Shown here: in pieces, positions 9,629 to 18,421 of the stretch
How positions within the stretch are numbered: the first letter of the stretch is position 1
Layout of the letters: the number at the start of each line of letters is the position of its first letter
Assembly: GCA_000444245.1 (NCBI GenBank)
Contig: ATSW01016921.1
Coordinates: 1 to 22,635, forward strand
Source: Botryllus schlosseri
Lineage: Eukaryota > Chordata > Ascidiacea > Stolidobranchia > Styelidae
Direction: 5' to 3'
Length of the DNA stretch: 22,635 bases
Program-made: the position numbers and the translations under genes
The notes under the pieces: generated by a model
Database searches by the model: none
Seen by the model: the letters and a program-made list of their open reading frames with translations, nothing else
Told to the model about the DNA's origin: nothing

Positions 9629-10245
9629 GTCTATTCCATAGTTCACAGTTTGTTAACCAAAACTAGAACTGTACGTTTTCACTTGAAAACTCTACTTCTT
9701 CTTGTGCATGAATACAAATCAAACCTATGTAGTTCTACTCCATAGTTTACAGTTTGTTAAGCAAAACTAGAACATGTACGTTATCACTTGAAAACTCTAC
9801 TTTTTCTTGTGCATGAATACAAATCAAACCTATGCAGTTCTACTTCATAGTTTACAGTTTGTTAAGCAAAACTAGAACTGTACTTTCACTTGAAAACTCT
9901 ACTTCTTCTAGTACATGAATACAAATAAACCAATGTAGTTCTGCTTAATAGTTTTCAGTTTGTTGAGCAAAACTAGAACTGTGCTTTTTCACTTACTTGA
10001 AAACTCCACTGCTTCTTGTGCATGAATACAAATCAACCTCTATAGTGCTGCTTAATAGTTTTAAGTTTGTTCAGCAAAACTAGGCCTATACTTGAAAACG
10101 CTACTAGTACATGTACGTACATCAATAGAAATCATCCTCTCTAGTTCTACTTTATAGTTTTCAGTTTGTCAGGCAAAGCTAAGCATAAAATACTTACTTG
10201 GAAATCGCTGCTTCTACTTCCGTACAAATCATGACCAGTTTGACC
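9629..10245. repeat. Tandem array, ~103-bp unit, 6 copies
   Basis: Unit starts fall near 9629, 9732, 9837, 9938, 10045 and 10143. Each carries a CATAGTTTACAGTTTGTTA-like block, then AGCAAAACTAGAAC, CTTGAAAACTCTACT, CTTGTGCATGAATACAAATC. The first three copies are closest to each other and the last two are the most eroded. It lies just downstream of the last exon of the minus-strand gene. Confidence 0.85.
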
Positions 10246-10386
10246 ACCTCTACTCATAACTCAAGCAACCTTAAGAAGGTTTATGGCTCTTAGTGGTACT
10301 TTTATGGTGGGAAAATTAGCCACATGTTCGCACAACAATTGCATGAAGCGATTGTTGAGCGAGGAAAATGAAATGTCAAAAACCCA

Positions 10387-10508
10387 CTAAATCATCACCA
10401 ATACAGCGAAAGCATGCAGCAAGTCACTGTAGAGGATGACAATCCCCTCGAAATACACCTTTCTCCACCGCAGCAGAAAATCGTTGGGGACGGAGTAGTT
10501 GCCTTTTC
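10387..10508 (-). CDS. Exon d, candidate terminal exon
   Basis: The acceptor TTAAACTTTCAG precedes 10508. Reading after two bases gives 39 codons and a TAG stop at 10387-10389. Recognisable pieces are NYSVPNDFLLRWRKVYFEG and ILYSDLLHAFAVLVMI. The hydrophobic end resembles the C-terminal helix region of SAMD3-like proteins just before their usual YALNL.YP motif, but the frame stops short of that motif. The other open frame from the same acceptor is rich in Ser/Thr/Cys and less convincing. The incoming phase (1) does not match the phase-0 donor of exon c. Confidence 0.4.
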
Positions 10509-11809
10509 CTGAAAGTTTAAGTATATTTATTAGCATCAATCCAAACCACAGGAAATACTTTCTTCTTAATATGACACATTATACTATAAACAAACTGGAA
10601 ACCGGTACAATTTGGTACTCCTGTGGGACATGTAGCAGCGTGAATTAATTGCTCACTACAATATATTAGATACGTTCATGAAGCAACTTATATGGTTTTG
10701 CGTACCGTGGAAACACTACTGCTTCTACTGACATAATTATGATCATGTGTTCAGAAATGGCGGCCCTTCTATTTTTTGAGTACTCGAGCATGCTGCGCCT
10801 GCTTGCAGTATATAAGTGCTGTACCGCTGGAATACCTGAATTTCTACTTCAGCACCAATCCATTTACTTTTAGCAGTGTATTATTTCGTCTACTAGAATG
10901 GGACACGGGAATCGGTTTGCACCAGAATTTGAGCTGAGTTTTCACGTTGATCAGGATGACATAAACCATGCATCGAAATAAGAGCTCATAATTTCAAAAA
11001 TTCCACCAATTACAAAAACCATTTTGCAGTGTGCGGCTTAACGTATGAATTATATTGGTCTTTTCAATAAATAGACGGATATCATTTAGTTTCCTGTTGA
11101 ATGAAAATTGAGGAGGCAGGAAAACTTCTTATTTTCCCTCTCTATTTGGAAACCGAGTTTTTAACAAAAATCTCTTACCCCGCAGGCCTCAGATAGTAAC
11201 GGACAGTCTGCCAAAATGCTGTCGGTGTTGGCGTCATGTAAAATAGTTTTTCTTCGGTGCAGAAAGGTTCTCGCCAGTTTGTCGCCAATATTAATTTGTG
11301 CGGAGGGTTTGCTCTTTTTTGCTTCGATTTTCTGAAGCTTCAGGTGAGAATTGATGCTGAATTCATGTTCACAGTCCTCATTCCATATCACACTATCCTG
11401 AAGGAATGCAGATCTATTTAGTCATCGAGGCAGAAAGAAAATGTGCTCTCAGCATCTTACTTCGGATACGTGTTAATCCATAGCCTGCGCAGTTCTTTCA
11501 AGCGGTCCCGCAAGAAAAACTTCCATGATTGCTGCAAAATGGAGAATGATTTAAATGGAAGTCATGAAGATCGGCATACTGAACGAAGCAGCGATATGTA
11601 TTGGAGAACACTTACATATTCAGAATGAACACCAACACCATGTCTCTTTCTCCACCATGATAGGATACTTCTGCACTAATTTCTTGCACAAGTTATCGTA
11701 GCTGGATGATCCTGGGTATATACAAAAATAGAATTTATACGGTAGTGTAGGTAGATCATCTTCGTTTGCAATCAGTTCAGGGCACGAAAACCACCTCGAA
11801 AGCGCATTC
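10387..11809 (-). CDS. SAMD3-like gene (partial, spliced)
   Basis: This is a minus-strand gene in at least four pieces: a 11616-11711 (frame open up to 11809), b 11461-11531, c 11179-11413, d 10387-10508. Conserved-looking blocks are YDNLCKKLVQKYP (a), SWKFFLRDRLKELRR (b) and TFLHRRKTILHDA followed by ILADCPLLSE (c). From memory these match the order and spacing of the multi-copy SAMD3-like proteins of fish and invertebrates (LI.KYP, then SWK..L..K.., then TF..RR........P.L). The biochemical role of that family is not established, so I give none. Joins b-c agree in phase. Exon a needs a one-base shift before its donor to meet exon b, and c-d disagree in phase, so a further exon or decay is likely. 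The gene lies wholly inside the 5.1-kb hAT-bounded segment. It is probably a captured copy, now a pseudogene or close to one. Confidence 0.55.
10509..11178. other. Probable intron of the minus-strand gene
   Basis: This lies between the GTAAGA donor of exon c and the TTTCAG acceptor of exon d. An extra exon of phase 0 to 1 may hide here, since c and d do not agree in phase. I could not identify one with convincing signals. Confidence 0.35.
11179..11413 (-). CDS. Exon c, RR-block exon
   Basis: An exon of 1 base plus 78 codons. The donor is GGG|GTAAGAG at 11178. The acceptor that preserves phase with exon b is AAATAG at 11414-11416. A stronger-looking acceptor, CCTTCAG at 11398-11403, would bring an immediate in-frame TGA. 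The reading runs SAFLQDSVIWNEDCEHEF, an internal basic part with KKSKPS, then GDKLARTFLHRRKTILHDAN, then ILADCPLLSEACG. The TF..RR and ILxxxPxL spacing is the best single clue to the SAMD3-like family. Confidence 0.6.
11414..11460 (-). other. 47-nt intron
   Basis: GTAAGATG at the 5' side (11460 downwards), a TTTTCTTTCTGCC tract and ACTAAATAG at the 3' side. Without this intron the frame of exon b meets a TAA at once. With it, exons b and c join in frame. It is very short for an animal intron but within the range seen in compact genomes. Confidence 0.5.
11461..11531 (-). CDS. Exon b, SWK..LR block
   Basis: A 71-bp exon with strong signals: acceptor CTCCATTTTGCAG at 11532 and above, donor CCGAA|GTAAGAT at 11460. 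It reads QSWKFFLRDRLKELRRLWIN then TYP, ending in phase 2. The pattern is a Trp-led amphipathic basic helix, as in SAMD3-like proteins and loosely in other W...R helix domains. Confidence 0.6.
11616..11711 (-). CDS. Exon a, LVQKYP block
   Basis: The donor TAT|GTAAGTGT is at 11615. A possible acceptor TATACCCAG is at 11712-11714, but the frame stays open to 11809, so the true start may lie further upstream. It reads SSSYDNLCKKLVQKYPIMVE, then meets a stop in that frame. One base over, the frame reads RHGVGVHSEY and reaches the donor in phase 0, which fits exon b. The simplest reading is a one-base insertion in the AAAGAGA run near 11642-11648, in a gene that no longer works. Confidence 0.55.
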
Positions 11810-11859
11810 TATGCGCAGTCTGAAATCGGTATTGTTGCAAGCAATTGAAGTGCCACAAT

Positions 11860-12309
11860 CAGTGGTGGCCCTACGAGCGGGGGGGCCCTGGGCGAGACTT
11901 TCCGGGGGGCCCCCTATAAGTATCTATCCGTAACTTCTGGGGGGCTCCGCCCCCCAGACTCCCCTTCCGCATCGCTTATTATTATCTATCTTTCACCACC
12001 GCGAAGGTTTGCCCAGGTGCTGGATTCGGCCATGTCTATTTTGCATGTGTGCAAGGTTAGACTACATCAAAACTAATTAATTCTACCGCATGCAGAGACG
12101 TGATGATTATCGGGATACGGGACTTTTCTAACAAATGCAGTGATTTGATGATGATTGACACATCTGTACGGAATCATATTCTTGCTTGGTGCACGGATTT
12201 CCATGTTTATTCTCCTTGAAAAAAGAGCAAAATCCAAATAGGGGGGGCCCCTTCGACCAGGGGGGGCCCGGGCGACCGCCCACCTCGCCCACCCCAAAAG
12301 CCACCACTG
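11860..12309. mobile_element. hAT MITE, TSD GCCACAAT
   Basis: Both ends read CAGTGGTGGC inwards. A perfect 8-bp TSD, GCCACAAT, is at 11852-11859 and 12310-12317. The 450-bp body has long G and C runs close to each end (GGGGGGGCCC). It sits in the 5.1-kb segment just upstream of exon a, in a likely intron of the minus-strand gene. The minus-strand open frames in it are by-products of the low-complexity runs. Confidence 0.95.
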
Positions 12310-12525
12310 GCCACAATATGTAATTGTTATGGTCATTGTGTTGTGGCGCTCCGATTATTATAAGACAATGCAGAGTCATTGAGGCAGGAGCTTTCTATCA
12401 AGACCAAATTCATTGAATTTTGGGCTAGGGTCCCCAGCTATTGGCTTACCAATAAACCTGCTGTCATTCTATATTAAGATTCGATAACACAACATTTATT
12501 TCATCAGAAATATTTTGAAATATAC

Positions 12526-12591
12526 CTCCAGCAGCGAATGGATATAATGCCGCGGTAGTATTTCGTACCGTAACAGCAGAAGTGTCGTTAC
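12526..12591 (-). CDS. Possible small upstream exon
   Basis: A 66-bp segment with a CAATTTAG acceptor and a GGAG|GTATAT donor, open in two frames. One reads NDTSAVTVRNTTAALYPFAA, a Ser/Thr/Ala-rich linker-like sequence of the kind seen before the conserved core in SAMD3-like proteins. There is no independent support. Confidence 0.2.
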
Positions 12592-12839
12592 CTAAATTGC
12601 ATGACACCTTCTGTGCAGCTTATATCAAGCAGCACATGATATGATCATGTGGTAGAGATAACCAACTCTAAGAATCGTACCATGATAAATAAACTGACAT
12701 AATATTCAAGTTGCAGCTTACATGATGTATAACATGGCCGGCTTGGTCACCTTGCCGGTGGCTGCCAGTCGCAGTTAGTACCGGTACTTTCGTTAAATAG
12801 AGCATGAACTGAGAATACATAATTAATAGAGCTACTTAC

Positions 12840-12959
12840 CAATACCAGCGGACAAGAAAGGCTGGAGAATATCCTCACATCTATTCGTTCAGCAAAGACG
12901 ACGACCGATTTTCCAAACAGCACGCAACAAAACAAACTATGCGATGGCGATTCGCTCAT
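12840..12959 (-). CDS. Possible first exon of the minus-strand gene
   Basis: An ATG at 12957-12959 opens 40 codons in phase 0 to a strong donor ATTG|GTAAGTA at 12839. It begins MSESPSHSLFCC and ends IFSSLSCPLVL. I do not recognise the sequence. Support comes from the donor and from an NRF-1-like site just upstream. It could equally be a 5' untranslated exon. Confidence 0.25.
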
Positions 12960-12978
12960 CGCTTGGAGAGTGCGCAAC

Positions 12979-12990
12979 TGCGCATGCGTG
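12979..12990 (-). promoter_or_regulatory. NRF-1-like promoter site
   Basis: TGCGCATGCGTG matches the animal NRF-1 consensus YGCGCAYGCGCR at all but one position. It lies about 20 bp upstream of the candidate first ATG, in a stretch richer in CpG than its surroundings. NRF-1 sites commonly mark promoters of broadly expressed animal genes. The match is nearly palindromic, so strand is set by the neighbouring exon only. Confidence 0.35.
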
Positions 12991-13091
12991 AATGAGATAG
13001 CACAGGTTGTGGCATTCTTACGTAACATGAGGGTCAGTCAGCGATTTTCCCTCATCAAATGCGAGCGCAGCCAATGCAGTCATATTATTAT

Positions 13092-13592
13092 TAGGGCTGG
13101 GCACAATGATTCGAGTATTCGAATCTGAATCGAGTATTTATTTTAATGATTCGAGTCGAGTCGATTTTTCGAGTACTGAAATTATACGCTCCACACCACT
13201 GAAAGTTAATTTATCAACGAGAATTATAGTTTCGATATTAATTTTCATTGTTGAAGCATTGAAACCTTGATTGGCGGCATCGTAGCATACTAAACATACA
13301 ATAGAAAGCTACCAAGGTTACTGGACGTAGCACATTTCTGAAGTCATGAATATCCCACAACATTGTCACCAAGTGGAATGCAATCGGTATGGTCGAAAAA
13401 TGCCCCAATATCTTCTATGTGATGGATGACAGACATATTATTCTTTATGGTGGCTTAAACGGTACATATTTGAACTTTGACTTCTTACACTATGTTATGA
13501 CGTCATAATGAGTGATACTCGACTACTCGACTCGAAGCATATCACGTGATTCAGAATCGAATCACTCAGGTACGCGATTTTGCCCAGCCCTA
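13092..13592. mobile_element. hAT MITE (TAGGGCTGGGC family), copy 1
   Basis: Ends read TAGGGCTGGGCA and, on the reverse complement, TAGGGCTGGGCAAAAT. A perfect 8-bp TSD, ATTATTAT, is at 13084-13091 and 13593-13600. Subterminal regions are rich in CGAGT/ACTCG and GATTCGA motifs. The element is 501 bp and non-coding. A second copy is at 21271-21781. Confidence 0.95.
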
Positions 13593-13740
13593 ATTATTAT
13601 GTCCGCAGCGAGAGAACGGTATTTGAATTGAATTGAAGATATCCTACTCGGACTAAACTGAACTAAATAATGCAATGTGGCCCGCGCAATAGTTCGTCAA
13701 TCAAACGTGGCCCTTTGGCTGAAAAGGTTGGCCACCCCGG

Positions 13741-14601
13741 TATTAGAACAAGACTTCCAAATTATTCGTTTCGACAGGAGTGCAAATTCTATAATAGGCG
13801 CTGCTGTGAAAGGGCTAGTTGGGATTTCTGATAATGCAATGTTAATGCCATGGCTCCTTGCAGCTTCGAAGATAAATTGTCTATTAGTTGAGTATCTCGG
13901 ACATATTAGCAGGAAATGCTCCACTGATTCACGTTGTGCGCACAGTTCACGTAATCCATTTTCATGGCATCCGATCCTGTGCAGATGTTCGCTCTGCCCG
14001 CAACGGCCAGTTTGGAGTCGGATCAAGATCGACGACTCACGACTTGAGAGACAAGAAATTCCTTGGTATTGCGAATCTTTGTTGACTACTTAAGATTTCC
14101 ACTTATTCCAGCATTGGTCAATAATGATGGATTTCCATTCTTTTGGAGTTTGACTGTGGGTCTGAGCGATGTCAGGACTTTCGTCTGATGCTGCGGATTT
14201 TGCGATCCAATCTGCCTCTTCGTTTCGATCAACGACCATTTGACCTGGAATCCAGATAATGATGACCCGTAATGAACGCCCAGAAAGGATCCCGAAAAGC
14301 ATAATTATATCGGAAACAATCTGATTATCACGTTGTCGGGCTTGAAGTTCGAGAAGGTCACTTAGACTATCCGATAGTATAGCTATGTTTGACTGATCTG
14401 GACACTCGCTACGCGCCCAATTTAGGGTATTCAGAATTGCAATAAGTTATGTTGAAAAACTGATGGATTTCAATCGAAGGCAATGCAGGAATCGCCTCCG
14501 AGTCTTTTGACATGGAAACCTGCCCCACATTCAAATTTCGTTTTCGATCCATCAGGTGATATTTAGAAAGAATATAGAGGTTGGATTCAATCCTGGGTGT
14601 T
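13741..14601 (-). mobile_element. LINE B, C-terminal part (5'-truncated)
   Basis: Minus-strand remnant of an I-group ORF2. In reading order: an RNase H portion (about 14420-14170) with AILSDSLSD and WIPGQMVVDRNEEADWIAK, then a Cys/His block with LCAQRESVEHFLLICPRY (about 13960-13900), then a C-terminal region that ends KSCSN at the insertion site. The usual WIPGH is WIPGQ, and the first Cys of the knuckle appears to be Arg. Frames are broken in several places. It starts directly after the tail of LINE A, so its 5' limit is either truncation or where LINE A abuts it. Confidence 0.8.
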
Positions 14602-14622
14602 GTAATATTAATATTATTATTA
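14602..14622 (-). repeat. LINE A 3' tail, (TAA)n
   Basis: Right after the stop the minus strand reads TAATAATAATATTAATATTA. A TAA-type tail in place of poly(A) is characteristic of I-element relatives. It fixes the 3' end and orientation of LINE A. Confidence 0.8.
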
Positions 14623-17600
14623 TCACAAACATGAGTGGTGCTTTTCGCCATTTATGGCCTTGTGCGCCACGGTCGTCAGGAAATTTAAATCAAGCAGTAC
14701 CTAAATGAACTTATTACAACTTATCACGAATACGAATGACGAGAATAGGTTGCGTATGGTGAACGGCACATGTAGCTGATTGCAATAGGTTATTAAAAAT
14801 GATCGATGAAAGTCGTATTTAATGCACGATATCAAAAAGTGCTCGACTGTTTCGACGAAATCGCATTCTTCGCACATCGGAGAGTCTGAGCAGCCGATTC
14901 TGAATAAATGGGATGCTACTTCACAGTGTCCTGACCGTAGTCGAAATATCAGGCGTTCGATATGGCGACTGCCATTTTTCCCGGGTCCTGTGGTGAGTGT
15001 GCTGTGGAATTGCTTGTAGTGGGATCCCCACTCATCGGCAGAGTATTCGCATTGCCAGATCTCCTGGGTAACATTTTTCATCGCGGCTTTGGCGTCTGGC
15101 ACGGTAATGATTGAAGTTTGGCTCGATTGATATTGCGTTGACGAGCCTATACTCGGGCTAATTCATCTGCTTTTTCGTTACCTGAAATTCCTGCGTGTCC
15201 TGGAACCCAAGAAAATTCGACAGCGATACTGGTATCATGCATATGTTTAAATATTTCCAATATGGATACAATAACGTTATTTGATGGTCGGTTCAGAGGT
15301 CTAGAAACCGCCGTTAATGCGGATAGGCAATCTGAGAAGATGACGTTAGTGTGGTTTCGCGTGCCGTGGTCGAGTATCCTGAGTGTTGTATGTTGGATAT
15401 GATAGATTGCAAGTGCGTATCGACGGTGTAACATCGTTTTCCATTATATTGATTCTGGATAAAGATTATATTCGGGCATTTCCAAGTCATTCGGCCTTGT
15501 GAGCATATTGAAAGTTCCGAATCGGAATAATCCCGAAATATTTCATGCCAATTCTGCTCTATGTTCGCGGTGTACATGGTTGGTTTTCGATTGCCATGAT
15601 GTGGCAGCGATAGTTGAAGCAGGCTTGCAGATGTCGCAAGTACATAGGTAGTTCATGTCACAAGTGGAGTAAAGCATACGATGGCGTACTCGACATTTCA
15701 CCAGTGCATATTCTCAGCGCTTTGTTCTGAAACAACTGTAGCGCTTTCGATGCGTATTTTGGTGATAATAAGTAAGCCTCAAACCATATTCCATAACTGA
15801 TCTTATCAAAGTTTTGTATACGATCATAAGGAAAGACATGGAGGCACCCCCGGTAGTACCGGCAAATGCCCCTAATACATAGAGCCGTCTTGAAATCTTT
15901 GCGACTACCAAAGGCGAATGCGGACCATAGTCGAGTTTTGCATCAAATGTCATCCCTAAATATTCAAACTCTTGTTCTAAGCGCATTTCGATCTGTCCAA
16001 TAAGTAAATTGATATTTGGGTACTTGCGCTTTCTCGTGAACCCTTCTCGTGAATCCTAAATGTATACGTCACCTGCAAATACATTGATGTTAGTCGAAAG
16101 GTCATGAGGGAGGTCATCGATCATGACCGCAAACAAAGTCGGATGAAACACACTTCGTAGTGGAATACTATTATCGAGCGCAAACGTGTGTGATAAGGTG
16201 TGTTACCGAGACGAACCTGAAAGTTCCGTTGTTAATGAATGGATGCACCCACCGCAGTATGTTTCCTGTGAGGCCGATTTTCCGCAGTTCAAGTACGATG
16301 CTGTCCCTCCAAATCATGTCGTAGACCATTCCAAAGTCCAAGAACAGCGCTAAAAGGAATATTTTATTGATTAATGATTTATAGATATCGTCGTGTGGTG
16401 CAATATTGAGTAGACCGTTTACGTCGAACGTGAGTGTCATGTTCTTGTCCGTTCGAGCCACCAAGTTAGTCTGTTATTAATTATATTCCATTGTGTCACA
16501 GATGCTGCTCGTTGGAGAAATTGGTCTATAGGAAGAAGGATTAGTCGCGGGTCTGCTACCTTTTAGAATCCCAGATGCTAAGCACTAGCCCAAAACCCAC
16601 CAATTATTGATAAAATCTAAACGTTTTGGAGGCTATATTCACTGAGGTTTAGAACCATTGCGGAACAAATTCCATTAATGCCCGGCGCAGTATTCTTACT
16701 AAGTCGCAAGACATCAGAAAATTCTGAACGGGTGAAAGTTAGGTTCATCATCTCATCGCTCGAAATTTCGACCAGGACTGCGAGAATGGTGTTGCTGCAG
16801 AAATAGGAGTGGCGTTGCCAGAGTAATGCGCCTATATTTTCATCACTACTGGTTGACGCGAAATGTCGAGCCAGTGTGTTTGACATGTTGGCATTGTCTG
16901 TGATTAGTGCGCCGTTCGAGACCAATTGGTTTATTTGAGTCCACGAGCGCAAGCCTGACATGGAACGAATTATGCGCAAAACTTTCGTCAACTTGGAATT
17001 GCGATTTAGGCTGTTTGTTTGTTTTGAGGTATTCGTGGTGTTTGTCGACTATTATGGTCATTTACACAGGCCGATATTATTCTTAGTTTCCGTGACTGCC
17101 AACTTATAGCACGGCCCACCTCTAGGCTTTTTGTAAGAAACCGCTCACGCGGATGAGATTTAGGCTGTTACAAAAAGACTCCCAGTAAGATCGTTTTGCA
17201 TCGACTAGCGTTTTTCTCGTACGCGCTCGCTGTTGCTTGAATTTAATAACATCATCAACGCTATATGATTGCTTCATTTTTTGACAAGAGGCCCGGTTTG
17301 ACCGGACAGCTTGCGAACAACTATAATTCCGCCAAGGCATACTACTTTTTCTAACTTCCTTTGTAAGCGGAATGGTATGCTTAGCGGCTTGGAATATGAC
17401 GTTGGTTATATCTTCTATCGTCAATTAACCGGCGTCGTTACAGAGGTTTGAGAGTTACTGATACTAAATGTTCTTGAAATCTGGGCACCTGGCCGGATGT
17501 GACCACGATGGGTGATGTTGATCTTTGATATTGACTTTCATGCCGAGGCTCTTCAGTATGACATAGTGATCACTGCCAAACAGTGCGTACGTGATTGTTG

Positions 17601-18173
17601 CTTGCATCCAGTGCACAATATCCTTTGACGCAATTGTAAGATCAAGTACCGATGTTGCGCCGAGACTGGTTAAAGATAAGCTGATACGATAGTGGAGATG
17701 GCAGTGTTGATCATCACTATTTCCAGATCCTCCATCACAGATAAAATGTGCCAATCATAAGCGTTCGGATTATGGCTTACCAACATCGGATGATGCGTAT
17801 TAAGGTCGTCAACGATAAGCCCATGAGAGTCGAATTTCGCGAACGACTTGCGAAAAACCGATCCGGGTATGGACTTGTTCAGAGGGACATGTACGTGGAC
17901 GATTGTAATACCTCCAAGGCGGACGATTAGGAGTTCGATCGGTTCGATATCCGCAATTATTGTTTCTGTGAAAGATATCTCCGCTTTAATGAAAAGACAC
18001 ACAGCTGCCGTGCATTTTGCGATCATTCCTGACTAGTTCATCATCTTCTGTATATATTTGGCGACGATGTGGGTCTTTTGGAGGGCAATGACATCAGGGT
18101 TTGGGTAGGTGCTCTCCAAAAAATACTTCAATTCATGAATTCCACGGCAGATTCCTCGACAATTCCATTGCAT
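14623..18173 (-). pseudogene. LINE A ORF2: endonuclease, RT, RNase H
   Basis: Starts with MQWNCRGI at 18173 and is about 1,180 codons long, typical for the family. Blocks in order: APE endonuclease (PDVIALQKTH near 18090, DLNTHHP near 17820, TSVLDLTIAS near 17650, GSDHYVILK near 17570). Then a basic linker (17424-17122). RT follows (NTAPGINGI near 16685, FLDFGMVYDMIWRD near 16340, TLFAVMIDDLPHDL near 16110, and VFAGDVYI near 16075, where the family has ADD). Then the thumb (FEYLGMTFDAKLDYG near 15960), RNase H (15434-15147, FSDCLSAL and WVPGHAGISGNEKADELA), and a terminal knuckle (CEECDFVETVEHFLISC near 14860). At least six frame changes or stops. Both the PQG motif (now PLR) and the second RT aspartate region are altered. 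Confidence 0.85.
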
Positions 18174-18421
18174 TAGGGTGAAGGGTTCGCTGAATATGGC
18201 GTACTATGCTGCTTCAAAGTACTATGAGGAGTTGTTAGATCGACAACTGTCACGTCATTTGTGACAGCCTTGCTCTATACTGCCCCTTACGTCAGCTGTA
18301 GTATTATCGCATCGTGCTTTCACTTCCTCTTTTGCTTCTGGCCGCTTCGCCGGACAGTGGTATGATAAAGTCTCTGCAGCAGTTGTTGAATCGTGTGTGA
18401 TCAACTACAGACGGAGGTCTG

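Larger units (their letters stand above)
8624..13740. mobile_element. 5.1-kb hAT-bounded segment carrying a gene
   Basis: The left terminus is CAGGGCTGGCCGCCC and the reverse complement of the right terminus is CCGGGGTGGCCAACC. The TSD is GATTAGAA (8616-8623) and TATTAGAA (13741-13748), 7 of 8. It sits in the last codons of LINE B, and excising it with one octamer restores an open frame to the LINE stop, which independently supports the boundaries. Inside are a spliced SAMD3-like gene on the minus strand (10387-11809 and perhaps further upstream), a 103-bp satellite (9629-10245) and two intact MITEs (11860-12309, 13092-13592). No hAT transposase is visible. It is therefore non-autonomous and appears to carry a gene that is not its own. 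Confidence 0.85.

Noticed and set aside
12073-12379. Two overlapping minus-strand Gly/Pro-rich frames
   Set aside because: They come from G and C runs of the 11860-12309 MITE and cross its end.
3524-13740. Pairing the hAT left end at 3524 with the right end at 13740 or 19798
   Set aside because: The flanking octamers do not match, and 13740 already pairs with 8624 by duplication and by LINE B frame continuity.
13677-14093. Plus-strand 138-codon frame
   Set aside because: It is antisense to the LINE B C-terminal region and begins in the hAT end.
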